This document shows positions 12,234 to 23,786 of a stretch of DNA of 64,000 nt, in pieces. Under the pieces are notes generated by a model. That model was not told the origin of the DNA. It made no database searches and worked only from the letters and a program-made list of their open reading frames with translations. Source of the DNA: Orientallactaga sibirica (lineage: Eukaryota; Chordata; Mammalia; Rodentia; Dipodidae); assembly GCA_036365145.1 (NCBI GenBank), contig JAEOAD010002856.1, positions 124,001-188,000 on the forward strand. Reading direction: 5' to 3'. Within the stretch, counting starts at the first letter, position 1; every line of letters starts with the position of its first letter. The translations under genes and the position numbers were made by a program.

Positions 12234-12400
12234 GGCCGGGCGTGGTGGCGCACGCCTTTAATCTCAGCACTCGGGAGGCAGAGGTAGGAGGATTGCCGAG
12301 AGTTCGAGGCCACCCTGAGACTACATAGTTAATTCCAGGTCAGCCTGGACCACAGTGAGACCCTACCTTGCAAAACCAAAAAAAAAAAATAAAATAAAAT
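12234..12400 (+). mobile_element. B1-type SINE (7SL-derived), full length with A-rich tail
   Basis: Starts with GGCCGGGCGTGGTGGCGCAC, the canonical 5' end of Alu/B1 elements. The body runs to about 12377 (about 144 bp) and ends in a GTGAGACCCTACCTTGC-type 3' segment, then an A-rich tail with AAAAT repeats to about 12400. The length and the segment AGTTCGAGGCCACCCTGAGACTACATAG match rodent B1 rather than the longer dimeric primate Alu. From memory the form is closest to jerboa B1. The landmark spacing across it is 358 bp instead of 181, so the insertion added 177 bp, equal to the element plus a 9-bp duplication. B1 RNA is made by pol III and moved by L1 proteins. Few changes from consensus are visible, so it may be fairly young. 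Confidence 0.93.
12246..12311 (+). promoter_or_regulatory. Internal pol III promoter (A and B boxes) of the SINE
   Basis: The A box is TGGCGCACGCC at 12246-12256 and the B box is AGTTCGAGGCC at 12301-12311. Both agree with the boxes of 7SL-derived SINEs. The B-box core GTTCGA is intact, so the promoter could be functional, though expression cannot be judged from sequence. Confidence 0.8.
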
Positions 12401-12409
12401 AAAGCAACT
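12401..12409 (+). repeat. 3' target-site duplication of the SINE
   Basis: AAAGCAACT repeats the last nine bases before the SINE (12224-12232). The first three As of the longer 12-bp version cannot be told from the A-rich tail. The satellite then continues in register with CATTCCGAGAACAGAAC. Confidence 0.85.
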
Positions 12410-12637
12410 CATTCCGAGAACAGAACTAGCTTATTTCACACAGTACAGTGTTTGGCAATGAAGGTGTTTGTTTTCTAAACAAAGTATGTTGGAAATGAGG
12501 CAAATGGAGTAAGTTGCCCAACTTGTTAAATTACACAAACAAGGAAAGTTTGATCTTGCTGCACTGAAGAATCTTCTTAAGAAAGCAACTCATTCAAAGA
12601 ACAGAACTAGCTTATTTCACAAAGTACAGTATTTGGC

Positions 12638-12818
12638 AATGATGGTGTTTGTTTTCTAAACAAACAAGGTTAGAAATGAAGCTAACCTATTAAGTTGCAC
12701 ATCTTGTTAGATTACAGAAACCAGGAAAGTTTGATCTTGCTGCACTGAAGACTCTTCGTAAGAAAGCAACTCCTCCCGATAACAGAACTAGCTTATTTCA
12801 CACACTACTGTGTTCGGC
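12638..12818 (+). repeat. Representative type C monomer
   Basis: A 181-bp period marked by CTAAACAAACAAGGTTAGAAATGAAGCTAACCTATTAAG in segments, CCAGGAAAG in place of CTAGGAAAG, CTGCACTGAAGACTCTTCG, and CACACTACTGTGTTCGG instead of CACAGTACAGTG. Type C is common at 11.2-14.7 kb and recurs singly, for example near 16.6, 20.0, 31.2, 46.7, 48.7 and 53.1 kb. It contains the perfect hairpin dyad at 12647-12665. Confidence 0.85.
12647..12665. other. Perfect dyad: 8-bp stem, 3-base loop
   Basis: GTTTGTTT, loop TCT, AAACAAAC. The same position in type B monomers keeps a 7-bp stem (TTTGTTT/AAACAAA), and in type A monomers the stem has one mismatch (AAAGAAAC). It therefore occurs once per 181 bp through most of the array. 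Short dyads are a known feature of centromeric satellites that lack CENP-B boxes; a role here is inference. Confidence 0.75.
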
Positions 12819-15800
12819 AATTAAGGTGTTTGTTTTCTAAAGAAATTACGTTGGAAATGAAGCTAATCTATTAAGTTGCACATCTTGTTAGATTACACAA
12901 ACTAGGTAAGTTTGATCTTGCTTCACTGAAGATTCTTCTTAAGAAAGCAACTCATTATGAGAACAGAACTAGCTTATTTCACACACTACTGTGTTCGGCA
13001 ATGAAGGTGTTTCTTTTCTAAACAAACAAGGTTAGAAATGAAACTAACCTATTAAGTTGTACATCGTGTTAGATTACACAAACCAGGAAAGTTTGATCTT
13101 GCTGCACTAAAGACTCTTGGTAAGAAAGCAACTCATTCCGAGAACAGAACTAGCTTATTTCACACACTACTGTGTTCGGCAATGAAGGTGTTTGTTTTCT
13201 AAAGAAACTACGTTGGAAATGAAGCTAATCTAGTAACTTGTACATCTTGTTAGATTACACAAACTAGGAAAGTTTGATCTTGCTGCACTGAAGACTCTTC
13301 GTAAGAAAGCAACTGGTTCGGAGAAGAGAACTGGCTTATTTCACACAGTACAGTATTTGGCAATGACGGTGTTTGTTTCCTAAACAAAGTACGTTAGAAA
13401 TGAAGCTAATCTGTTAAGTTGTACATCTTGTTGGATTACACAAACTAGGAAAGTTTGATCTTGCTTCACTGAAGATTCTTCTTAAGAAAGCAACTCATTC
13501 CGAGAACAGACTAGCTTATTTCACACAGTACAGTGTTCGGCAAAGAAGGTGTTTGTTTTCTAAACAAAGTATGTTGGAAATGAGGCAAATGTACTAAGTT
13601 GTCCAACTTGTTAAATTACACAAACTAGGAAAGTTTGACCTTGCTGCACTAAAGATCCTTCGTTAGAAAGCAACTCATTCCGAGAACAGAACTAGCTTAT
13701 TTCACACAGTACAGTGTTCGATAATGAAGGTATTTGTTTTCTAAACAAACTACGTTGCAAATGAAGCTAATCTATTAAGTTGTACGTCTTGTTAGATTAC
13801 ACAAACTCTGAAAGTTTGATCTTGCTTCACTGAAGAGTCTTCTTAAGAAAGCAACTCATTACGAGAACACAACTAGCTTATTTCACACAGTACAGTGTTC
13901 GGCAATGAAGGTGTTTGTTTTCGAAAGAAACTACATTAGAAATGAAGCTAATCTATTAAGTTGTACATCTTGTTAGATTACACAAACTAGGAAAGTTTGA
14001 TCTTTCTTCACTGAAGATTCGTCTTGACAAAGCAACTCAGTCCGAGAACAGAACTAGCTTATTTCACACAGTACAGTGTTTGGCAATGAAGGTGTTTGTT
14101 TTCTAAACAAAGTATGTTGGAAATGAGGCGAAAGTACTAAGCTGTCCCACTTGTTAAATTACACAAACTAGGAACGTTTGATCTTGCTTCACTGAAGATT
14201 CTTCTTAAGAAAGCAACTCATTCCGAGAACAGAACTAGCTTATTTCACACAGTACAGCGTTTGGCAATGCACGTGTTTGTTTTCTAAACAAAGCATGTTG
14301 GAAATGAGGCGAATGTACTAAGTTGTCACATTGTTAAATTACACAGAATAGGAAAGTTTGATCATGCTGCACTGAAGATTCTTCGTAAGAAAGCAATTCA
14401 TTGCAAGAACAGAACTAGCTTATTTCACACAGTACAGTATTTGGAAATAACGGTGTTTGTTTTCTAAACAAACAAGGTTAGAAATGAAGCTAACCTATTA
14501 AGTTGGACATCTTGTTAGATTACAGAAACCAGGAAACTTTGATCTTGCTGCACTGAAGACTCTTCGTAAGAAAGCAACTCCTTCTGATAACAGAACTAGC
14601 TTATTTCACACATTACTGTGTTCGGCAATTAAGGTCTTTGTTTTCTTAAAAATCTACGTTGGAATTGAAGCTAATCCATTAACTTGTACATCTTGTTAGA
14701 TTACACAAACTACGAAAGTTTGATCTTGGTTCACTGAAGATTCTTCTTAAGAAAGCAACTCATTCCAACAATAGAACTAGCTTTTTTCACAGAATACTGT
14801 TCGGAAATGAAGGTGTTTGTTTTCTAAACAAAGTATGTTGGAAATGAGACAAATATAATAGTTGTCCACCTTGTTAAATTACACAAACAAGGAAAGTTTG
14901 ATCTTGCTGCACTGAGGATTCGTCGTAAGAAAGCACCTCATTCCGAAAACAGAACTAGCTTATTTCACAGAGTACAGTTTTCGGCAATGAAGGTGTTAGT
15001 TTTCTACAGAAACTACGTAAGAAATGAAGCTAATGTATTAAGTTGTACATCTTGTTAGATTACACAAACAAGGAAAGTTTGATCTTGCTTCACTGAAGAA
15101 TCTTCTTAAGAAAGCAACTCATTCCAACAATAGAACAAGGTTTTTTCACACAGTACAGTGTTTAGCAATGAAAGTGTTTGTTTTCTAAACAAAGTATTTT
15201 GGAAATGAGGCGAATGTACTAAGTTGTCCAACTTGTTAAATTACACAAACTAAGAAAGTTTGATCTTGCTGCACTGAAGATTCTTCGTAAGAGAGCAACT
15301 CATTCCGAGAACAGAACTAGCTTATTTCACACGGTACAGTGTTCGACAATGAAGGTGTTTGTTTTCTGAAGAAAGTACGCTGGAAATGACGCTAATCTAT
15401 AAAGTTGTACATCTTGTTAGATTACACAAACTAGTAAAGTTTCATCTTGATTCACTGAAGATTCTTCTTAAGAAAGCAACTCATGCCAAGAAAAGAACTA
15501 GCTTATTTCACACAGTACAGTGATCGGCAATGAAGGTGTTTTTGTTCTAAAGAAACTACGTTAGAAATGAAGGTAATCTATTAAGTAGTACATCTTGTTA
15601 GATTACACAAACTAGGAAAGTTTGATCTTGCTTCACTGAAGATTCTTCTTAAGAAAGGAACTCATTCCGAGAACATAACTAGCTCATTTCACACAGTACA
15701 GTGTTCGACAGTGAAGGTGTTTTTTTGTAAAGAAACTACGTTGGAAATGAAGCTAATTTATTAAGTTGTACATCTTGTTAGATTACACAAACTAGGAAAG

Positions 15801-18060
15801 TTTGATCTTGCTTCACTGAAGATTCTTCTTAAGAAAGCAAATCATTCCGAGAACAGACCTAGCTTATTTCACACAGTACAATGTTCCACAATGAAGGTGT
15901 TTGTTTTCTAAAGAAACTACATTAGAAATGAAGCTAATCTATTACATTCTACATCTTGTTAGATAACACAAACTAGGAAAGTTTGATCTTGCTTCACTGA
16001 AGATTCTTCTTAAGCAAGCAACTCATTCCGAGAACAGAACTAGCTTATTTCACACAGTACAGTGTTCGGCAATGAAGGTGTTTGTTTTCTAAACAAAGTA
16101 TGTTGGAACTGAGGCGTATGTACTAAGTTGTCCAACTTGTTAAATTACACAAACTTGGAAAGTTTGATCTTGCTGCACTGAAGATTCTTCATAAGAAAGC
16201 AACTCATTCCGATAACAGAACTAGCTTATTTCACACAGGACAGTGTTCAAAAATCAAGGTGTTTGTTTTCTAAACAAACTACGTTAGAAATGAAGCTAAT
16301 CTATTACATTGTACATCTTGTTAGATTACACAAACTAGGAAAGTTTGATCTTGCTTCACTGAAGATTCTTCTTAAGAAAGCCAGTCATTTGGAGAAAAGA
16401 AACAGGTTATTTCACACAGTACAGTGTTCGGAAATGAAGGTGTTTGTTTTCTAAACAAAGTATGTTGGAAATGAGGCAAATGTACTAAGTTGTCCAACTT
16501 GTTAAATTACACAAACTATGAAAGTTTGATCTTGCTGCACTGAAGATTCTTCTTAAGAAAGGAACTCATTCTGAGAACAGAACTAGCTTAGTTCACACAG
16601 TACAGTATTTGGCAGTGACGGTGTTTGTTTTCTAAACAAACAAGGTTAGAAATGACGCTAACCTATTAAGTTGTACATCTTGTTAGATTACACAAACCAG
16701 GAAAGTTTGATCTTGCGCCACTGAAGACTCTTTGTGAGAAAGCAACTCTTTCCTAGAACAGAACTACCTTATTTCACACACTACTGTGTTCGGCAATGAA
16801 GGTGTTTGTTTTCTAAACAAAGTATGTTGGAAATGAGGCGAATGTACTAAGTTGTCCAACTTGTTAAGTTACACAAACTAGGAAAGTTTGATCTTCCTTA
16901 TCTGAAGATTCTTCTTAAAAAAGGAACTCATTCCGAGAACAGAAGAAGCTTATTTCACACAGTACAGTGTTCGGCAATGAAGGTGTTTGTTTTCTAAAGA
17001 AACTACGTTGGAAATGAAGCTAATCTATTAAGTTGTATATCTTTATAGATTACACAAAGTAGGAAAGTTTGATCTTGCTTCACTGAAGATTCTTCTTAAG
17101 AAAGCAACTCATTCCGAGAACAGATCTAGCTTATTTCACACAGTACAGTGTTCGACAATGAAGGTTTTTGTTTTCTAAAGAAACTGTGTTAGAAATTAAG
17201 CTAATCTATTAAGTTTTTCTTCTTGTTAGATTACACAAACCTGGAAAGTTTGATCTTGCTGCACTGAAGATTCTTCTTAAGAAAGCAACTCATTCTGAGA
17301 ACAGAACTAGGTTATTTCACACAGTACAGTGTTTGGCAATGAAGGTGTTTGTTTTCTGAAGAAATTAAGTTTGAAATGAAGCTAATCTATTAAGTTGTAC
17401 ATTTTGTTAGATTACACAAACTATGAAAGTTTGATCTTGCTGCATTAAAGACTCGTCGTAAGAAACCAACTCGTTCCGAGAAGAGACCTGGGTTATTTCA
17501 CACAGTACAGTATTTGTCAATGATGGTGTTTGTTTTCTAAACAAACTACGTTAGAAATGAAGCTAATCTATTACGTTGTACATCTTGTTAGATTACACAA
17601 ACAAGGAAAGTTTGATCTTGCTTCACTGAAGACTGTTCTTAAGAAAGCAACTCATTTGAAAAGAGAACTACCTTATTTCACACAGTATAGTGTTCGGCAA
17701 TGAAGGTGTTTGTTTTCGAAAGAAACTACGTTAGAAATGAACCTAATGTACTAAGTTGTACTTCTTGTTAGACTACACAAACTAGGAAAGTTTGATCTGG
17801 CTACACTGAAGACTCTTCGTAAGAAAGCCACGCTTTCGGAGAACAGAACTGGTTTATTTCACACAGTACAGTATTTGGCAATGACGGTGTTTGTTTTCCA
17901 AACAAACTACGTTAGAAATGAAGCTAATGTATTAAGTTGTACATCTTGTTACACTACACAAACTAGGAAATTTTTATCTTGCTTCACTTAAGATTCTTCT
18001 TAAGAAAGCAACTCATTCGGAAAGAGAACTAGCTTATTTCAAACAGTACAGTGTTTGGCA

Positions 18061-18358
18061 ATGAAGCTGTTTGTTTTCTAAAAAAGGATGTTGGAAATGA
18101 GGCGAATGTACTAAGTTGTCCAACTTGTTAAATTACACAAACTATGAAATTTTGATCTTGCTGCACTGAAGATTCTTCTTCAAGGTGGTTGTTTTCTAAT
18201 GAAACTACATTAGAAATGAAGCTAATCTATTAAGTTGTACATCTTTTTACATTACACAAATTAGGAAAGTTTGACCTTGCTTCACTGAAGATACTTCGTA
18301 AGAAAGCAACTCATTCGGAGATCAGAACTAGTTTATTACACACAGTACAGTGTTCGGC
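18061..18358 (+). repeat. Monomer with a 63-bp internal deletion
   Basis: The AATG landmarks at 18060 and 18359 are 299 bp apart, two monomers minus 63. The break is at about 18180/18181, where GATTCTTCTT joins CAAGGTGGTT directly, removing the segment from AAGAAAGCAACT to the AATG landmark. The deletion begins at the centre of the TTCTTAAGAA palindrome. It is the largest simple deletion I found in the array. Confidence 0.85.
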
Positions 18359-21300
18359 AATGAAGGTTTTGTTTTCTAAATAAACTGCATTAGAAATGAA
18401 GCTAATCTACGAAGTTGTACATCTTGTTAGATTACAAAAACTAGGAAAGTTAGATCTTGCTGCACTGAAAATCTTCCTAAGAAAGCAACTCAATCCGAGA
18501 ACAAAACTACCTTATTTCACACACTACTGTGTTCGGCAATGAAGGTGTTTGTTTTCTAAAGAAAGTACGTTGGAAATAAAGCTAATCTATAAATTGAACA
18601 TGTTGTTAGATTACACAAACTAGGAAAGTTTGATCTTGCTTCACTGAAGATTCTTCTTAAGAAAGCAACTCATTCCGAGAACAGAACTAGCTTATTTCAC
18701 ACAGTACAGTGTTTGACAATGAAGGTGTTTGTTTTCTAAAGAAACTACGTTAGAAATGAAGCTAATCTATTAAGCTGTACATCTTGTTTGATTACACAAA
18801 CTAGGAAAGTTTGATCTGACTTCACTGAAGATTCTTCGTAAGAACGCAACTCATTCCGAGAACAGAACTAGCTCCTTTCACACAGTACAGTGTTCGGCAA
18901 TGAAGGTGTTTGTTTTCTAAAGAAACTACGTTAGAAATGAAGCCAATGTCTTAAGTTGTACATCTTGTTAGATTACACAAACTAGGAAAGTTTGATCTTG
19001 CTTCACTGAAGATTCTTCTTAAGAAAGCAACTCATTCCGAGAACAGAACTAGCTTATGTCACACAGTACAGTGTTCGGGATTGAAGGTGTTTCTTTTATA
19101 AAGAAACTACTTTGGAAATGAAGCTAATCTATTAAGTTGTACATCTTGTTAGATTACACAAACTAGGAAATTTTGATCTTGCTTCACTGAATATTCTTTT
19201 TAAGAAACCAAATCATTCCGAGAACAGAACTAGCTTATTTCACACAGTACAGTGTAAGGCAAAGAAGGTGTTTGTTTTCTAAACAAAGTATGTTGGAAAT
19301 GAGTTGAATGTCCTAAGTTGTCCAACTTGTTAAATTACACAAACTAGGAAAGTTTGATCTTGCTGCACTGAAGATTCTTCGTAAGAAAGCAACTCATTCC
19401 GAGAACCGAACTAGCTTATTTCACACAGTACAGTGTTCGACAATGAAGGTGTTTGTTTTCTAAAGAAACCACGTTTGAAATGAAGCTAATCTAATAAGTT
19501 GTATATCTTGTTAGATTACACAAACGAGGTAAGTTTGATCTTGCTTCACTCAAGATTCTTCTTAAGAAAGCAACTCATTCCGAGAACAGAACTAGCTTAT
19601 TAAACACAGTACAGTGTTCGGCAATGAAGGTGTTTGTTTTCTAAAGAAACTACGTTGGAAATGAAGCTAATCTACTAAGTTGTACATCTTGTTAGATTAC
19701 AAAAACTAGGAAAGTTTGATCTTGCTGCACTGAAGACTCTTCGTAAGAATCCAACTAGTTCGGAGAAGAGAATTGGCTTATTTCACAGAGTACAGTTGGA
19801 AATGATGGTGTTTGTTTTCTAAACAAACTACATTAGAAATGAAGCTAATCTATTAAGTTGTACATCTTGTTAGATTACACAAACTAGGAAAGTTTGATCT
19901 TGGTTCACTGAAGATTCTTCTTAAGAAAGCAACTCATTCCGAGAACAGAACTAGCTTATTTCACACAGTACAGTATTTGGCAATGACGGTGTTTGTTTTC
20001 TAAACAAACAAGGTTAGAAATGAAGCTAACCTATTATGTTGAACATCTTGTTAGATTACACAAACCAGGAAAGTTTGATCTTGCTTCACTGAAGAATCTT
20101 CTGAAGAAAGCAACTCATTCCGAGAACAGAAGTAGCTTATTACACACAGTACAGTGTTCGGCAATGAAGGTGTTTGTTTTCGAAAGAAACTACGTTAGAA
20201 ATGAAACTAATCTACTAACTTGTATATCTTGTTAAATTTCACAAACTAGGAAAGTTTGATCTTGCTTCACTGAAGATTCTTCGTAAGAAAGCAACTCATT
20301 CCGAGAACAGAACTAGCTTATTTCACACAGTAAAGTGTTTGGCAATGAAGGTGTTTGTTTTCTAAACAAAGTATGTTGGAAATGAGGCGAATGTACTAAG
20401 TTGTCCAACTTGTTAAATTTCACAATCTAGGAAATATTGATCTTGCTGCACTGAAGATTCTTCGTAAGAAAGCAACTCATTCCGAGAACAGAACTAGCTC
20501 ATTTCACACAGTACAGTGTTCAGCAATGAAGGTGTTTGTTTTCTAAAAAACTACATTAGAAATGAAGCTAATCTATTAAGTTGTACATCTTGTTAGATTA
20601 CACAAACTAGGAAAGTTTTATCTGGCTGCACTCAAGATTTTTCTTAAGAAAGCAACTCATTCCGTGAACAGAACTAGCTTATTTCACACAGTACAGTGTT
20701 TGGCAATGAAGGTGTTTGTTTTCTAAACAAAGTATGTTGGAAATGAGGGGAATGTACTAAGTTGTCCAACTTGTTAAATTACACAAACTAGGACAGTTTG
20801 ATCTTGCTGCACTGACGATTCTTCGTAAGAAAGCAACTCATTCCGAGAACAGAACTAGCTTATTTCACACAGTACAGTGTTCAACAATGAAGGTGTCTGT
20901 TTTCTAAAGAAACTACATTGGAAATGAAGCTAATCTATTAAGTTGTACATCTTGTTAGAATATCAAACTAGGAAAGTTTGATCTTGCTTCACTGAAGATT
21001 CTTCTGAAGAAAGCATCTCATTCTGAGAACAGAAGTAGCTTATTACACACAGTAGAGTGTTCGGCAATGAAGGTGTTTGTTTTCGAAAGAAACTATGTTA
21101 GAAATGAAGCTAATCTACTAAATGGTATATCTTGTTAGATTACACAAACTAGGAAAGTTTGATCTTGCTGCACTGAAGTCTCTTCGTAAGAAACCAACTC
21201 GTTCTGAGAAGATAATTGGCTTATTTTACAGTATTTGTCAATGACGGTGTTTGTTTTCTAAAGAAACTACGTTAGAAATGAAGCTAATCTATTAAGTTGT

Positions 21301-21980
21301 ACATCTTTTTAGATTACACAAACTAGGAAAGTTTGATCTTGATTCACTGAAGATTCTTCTTAAGAAAGCATCTCATGCCGAGAAAAGACCTAGCTTATTT
21401 CACACAGTACAGTGTTCGGCAATGAAGGTGTTTGTTTTCTAAAGAAAGTACGTTAGAAATGAAGCTAATCTATTAAGTTGTACATCTTTTTAGATTACAC
21501 AAACTAGGAAAGTTTGGTCTTGCTTCACTGAAGACTCTTCGTAAGAAAGCAACTCATTCCGAGAACAGAACTGGCTTATTTCACACAGTACAGTTTTCGG
21601 CAATGAAGGTGTTTGTTTTCTTAAGAAACCATGCTGGAAATGAAGCTAATCCATTAAATTGTACATCTTGTTAGATGACACAAACTAGGAAAGTTTGATC
21701 TTGCTGCACTGAAGATTCTTCTTAAGAAAGCAACTTATTCCGAGAACAGAACTTGCTTATTTCACACAATACCGTGTTCGACAATGAAGGTGTTTGTTTT
21801 CTAAACAAAGTATGTTGGAAATGAGGCGAATGTACTAAGTTGTCCAACTTGTTAAATTACACAAACTAGGAAAGTTCGATCTTGCTGCAATGAAGATTCT
21901 TCTTAAGAAAGCAACTCATTTCGAGAACAGAACTTGCTTATTACACACAGTACTGTGTTCGGCAATGAAGGTGTTTGTAT

Positions 21981-23786
21981 TCTGAAGAAACTACATTAGA
22001 AATGAAGGTAATCTACTAAGTTGTACATCTTGTTAGATTACACAAACTACAAAAGTTTGATCTTCCTGCACTGAAGACTGTTCGTAAGAAACCAACTCGT
22101 TCGGATACAGAACTGGCTTATTTCACACAGTACAGTATTTGGCAATGACGGTGTTTGTTTTCTAAACAAACTATTTTAGAAATGAAGCTAATCTATTAAG
22201 TTGTACATCGTGTTAGATTACACAAACTAGGAAAGTTTGATCTTGATTCACTGACGATTCTTCTAAAGGAAGCAAATCATGCCGAGAACAGAACTAGCTT
22301 ATTTCACACAGTACAGTGTTTGGCAATGAAGGTGTTCGTTTTCTAAAAAAAGTATGTTGGAAATGAGGCAAATGTGCTAAGTTGTCCAACTTGTTAAATT
22401 ACACAAACTAGGAAAGTTTGATCTTGTTGCACTGAAGATTCTTCTTAAGAAAGCAACTCATTCTGAGGACAGAACTAGCTTATTTCCCACAGTTCAGTAA
22501 TTGGCAATGATGTACTTTGTTTTCTAAAAAACAAGGATAGAAGTGAAGCTATCCTATTAAGTTGTACATCTTGTTAGATTACACAAACCAGGAAAGTTTG
22601 ATCTTGCTGCACTGAAGACTCTTCATAAGAAAGCAACTCATTCCGAGAACAGAACTAGCTTATTTCACACACTACTATGTTCGGCAATGAAGGTGTTTGT
22701 TTTCTAAACAAAGTATGTTGGAAATGAGGCGAAGGTGCTAAGTTGTCCAACTTGTTAAATTACACAAACTAGGAATGTTTGATCTTCCTCTCTGAAGATT
22801 CTCCTTAAAAAAGCAACTCATTCCGAGAATAGAAGTAGCTTATTTCACACAGTACAGTGTTCGGCAATGAAGGTGTTTGTTTTCTGAAGAAACTACGTCA
22901 GAAATGAAGCTAATCTATTAAGTTGTACATCTTGTTAGATGCCACAAACTAGGAAAGTTTGATCTTGCTTCACTGAAGTTTCTTCGTAAGAAAGCATCTA
23001 ATTCCGAGAACAGAACAAGATTATTTACACAGTACAGGGTTTGAAAATGAGGGTGTTTTTTTTCTAAACAAAGTATGTTGGAAATGAGTCGAATGTACTA
23101 TGTTGTCCAATTTGTTAAATTACACAAACTAGGAAAGGTTGATCTTGCTGCACTGAAGATTCTTCGTAAGAAAGCAACTCATTACGAGAACAGAACTACC
23201 TTATTTCACACATTACAGTGTTCGACAATGAAGGTATTTGTTTTCTAAAGAAACTATGTTGGAAATGAAGCTAATCTATTAAGCTGTACATCTTGTTTGA
23301 TTACACAAACTAGGAAAGTTTTTTCTTGATTCACTGAAGATTCTTCTTAAGAAAGCAACTCATTCTGAGAACAGAACTAGCTTATTTTACACAGTACAGT
23401 GTTCGGCAATGAAGATGTTTCTTTTCTAAAGAAATTACGTTAGAAATGAAGCTAATCTATTAAGTTGTACATCTTGTGAGATTACATAAACTAGGAAAGT
23501 TTGAGCTTGCTTCACTGAAGATTCTTCTTAAGAAAGCAACTCATTCCGACAACAGAAACAACTTATTTCACACAGTACAGTGTTTGGCAATGAAGGTGTT
23601 TGTTTTCTAAACAAAGTATGTTGGAAATGAGGCGAATGTACTAAGTTGTCCACCTTGTTAAATTACACAGACTAGGAAAGATTGATCTTGCTGCAATAAA
23701 GATCCTTCGTAAGAAAGCAACTCATTCCGAGAACAGAAGTAGATTATTTCACACAGTACAGAGTTTGGCAATGAAGGTGTTTGTTT
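21981..23786 (+). repeat. Ten-monomer block, single copy related to the right-end repeat
   Basis: This 1,806-bp block matches each unit of the repeat at 58740-64000, in order. Shared rare variants are TCTGAAGAAACTAC followed by GAAGGTAATCTACTAAG, GACTGTTCGTAAG, CTCGTTCGGATA, CACTGACGATTCTTCTAAAGG, CAATGATGTACTTTG, GCGAAGGTGCTAAG, ATCTTCCTCTCTGAAG, GAGTCGAATGTACTATG and CTGCAATAAAGATCC. Sequence on either side does not continue the 10-monomer periodicity, so this is an isolated copy: either the source of the later amplification or a fragment moved from it. Confidence 0.88.

Noticed and set aside
12234..12377. tRNA gene suggested by the A and B boxes
   Set aside because: The boxes belong to a 7SL-derived SINE; there is no cloverleaf or anticodon arm.
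12234..12400. Primate Alu
   Set aside because: There is a single arm of about 144 bp with no second monomer and no middle A-rich linker; the sequence fits rodent B1.
12647..12665. Forkhead-type binding site (TAAACA)
   Set aside because: The match is a short AT-rich core expected by chance and is explained by the dyad; nothing else supports a regulatory site.
19993..20235. Longest frame, 80 codons
   Set aside because: It merely crosses one monomer end where TCTAA reads TCGAA (near 20180). It has no Kozak context, splice signal or homology that I recognise.
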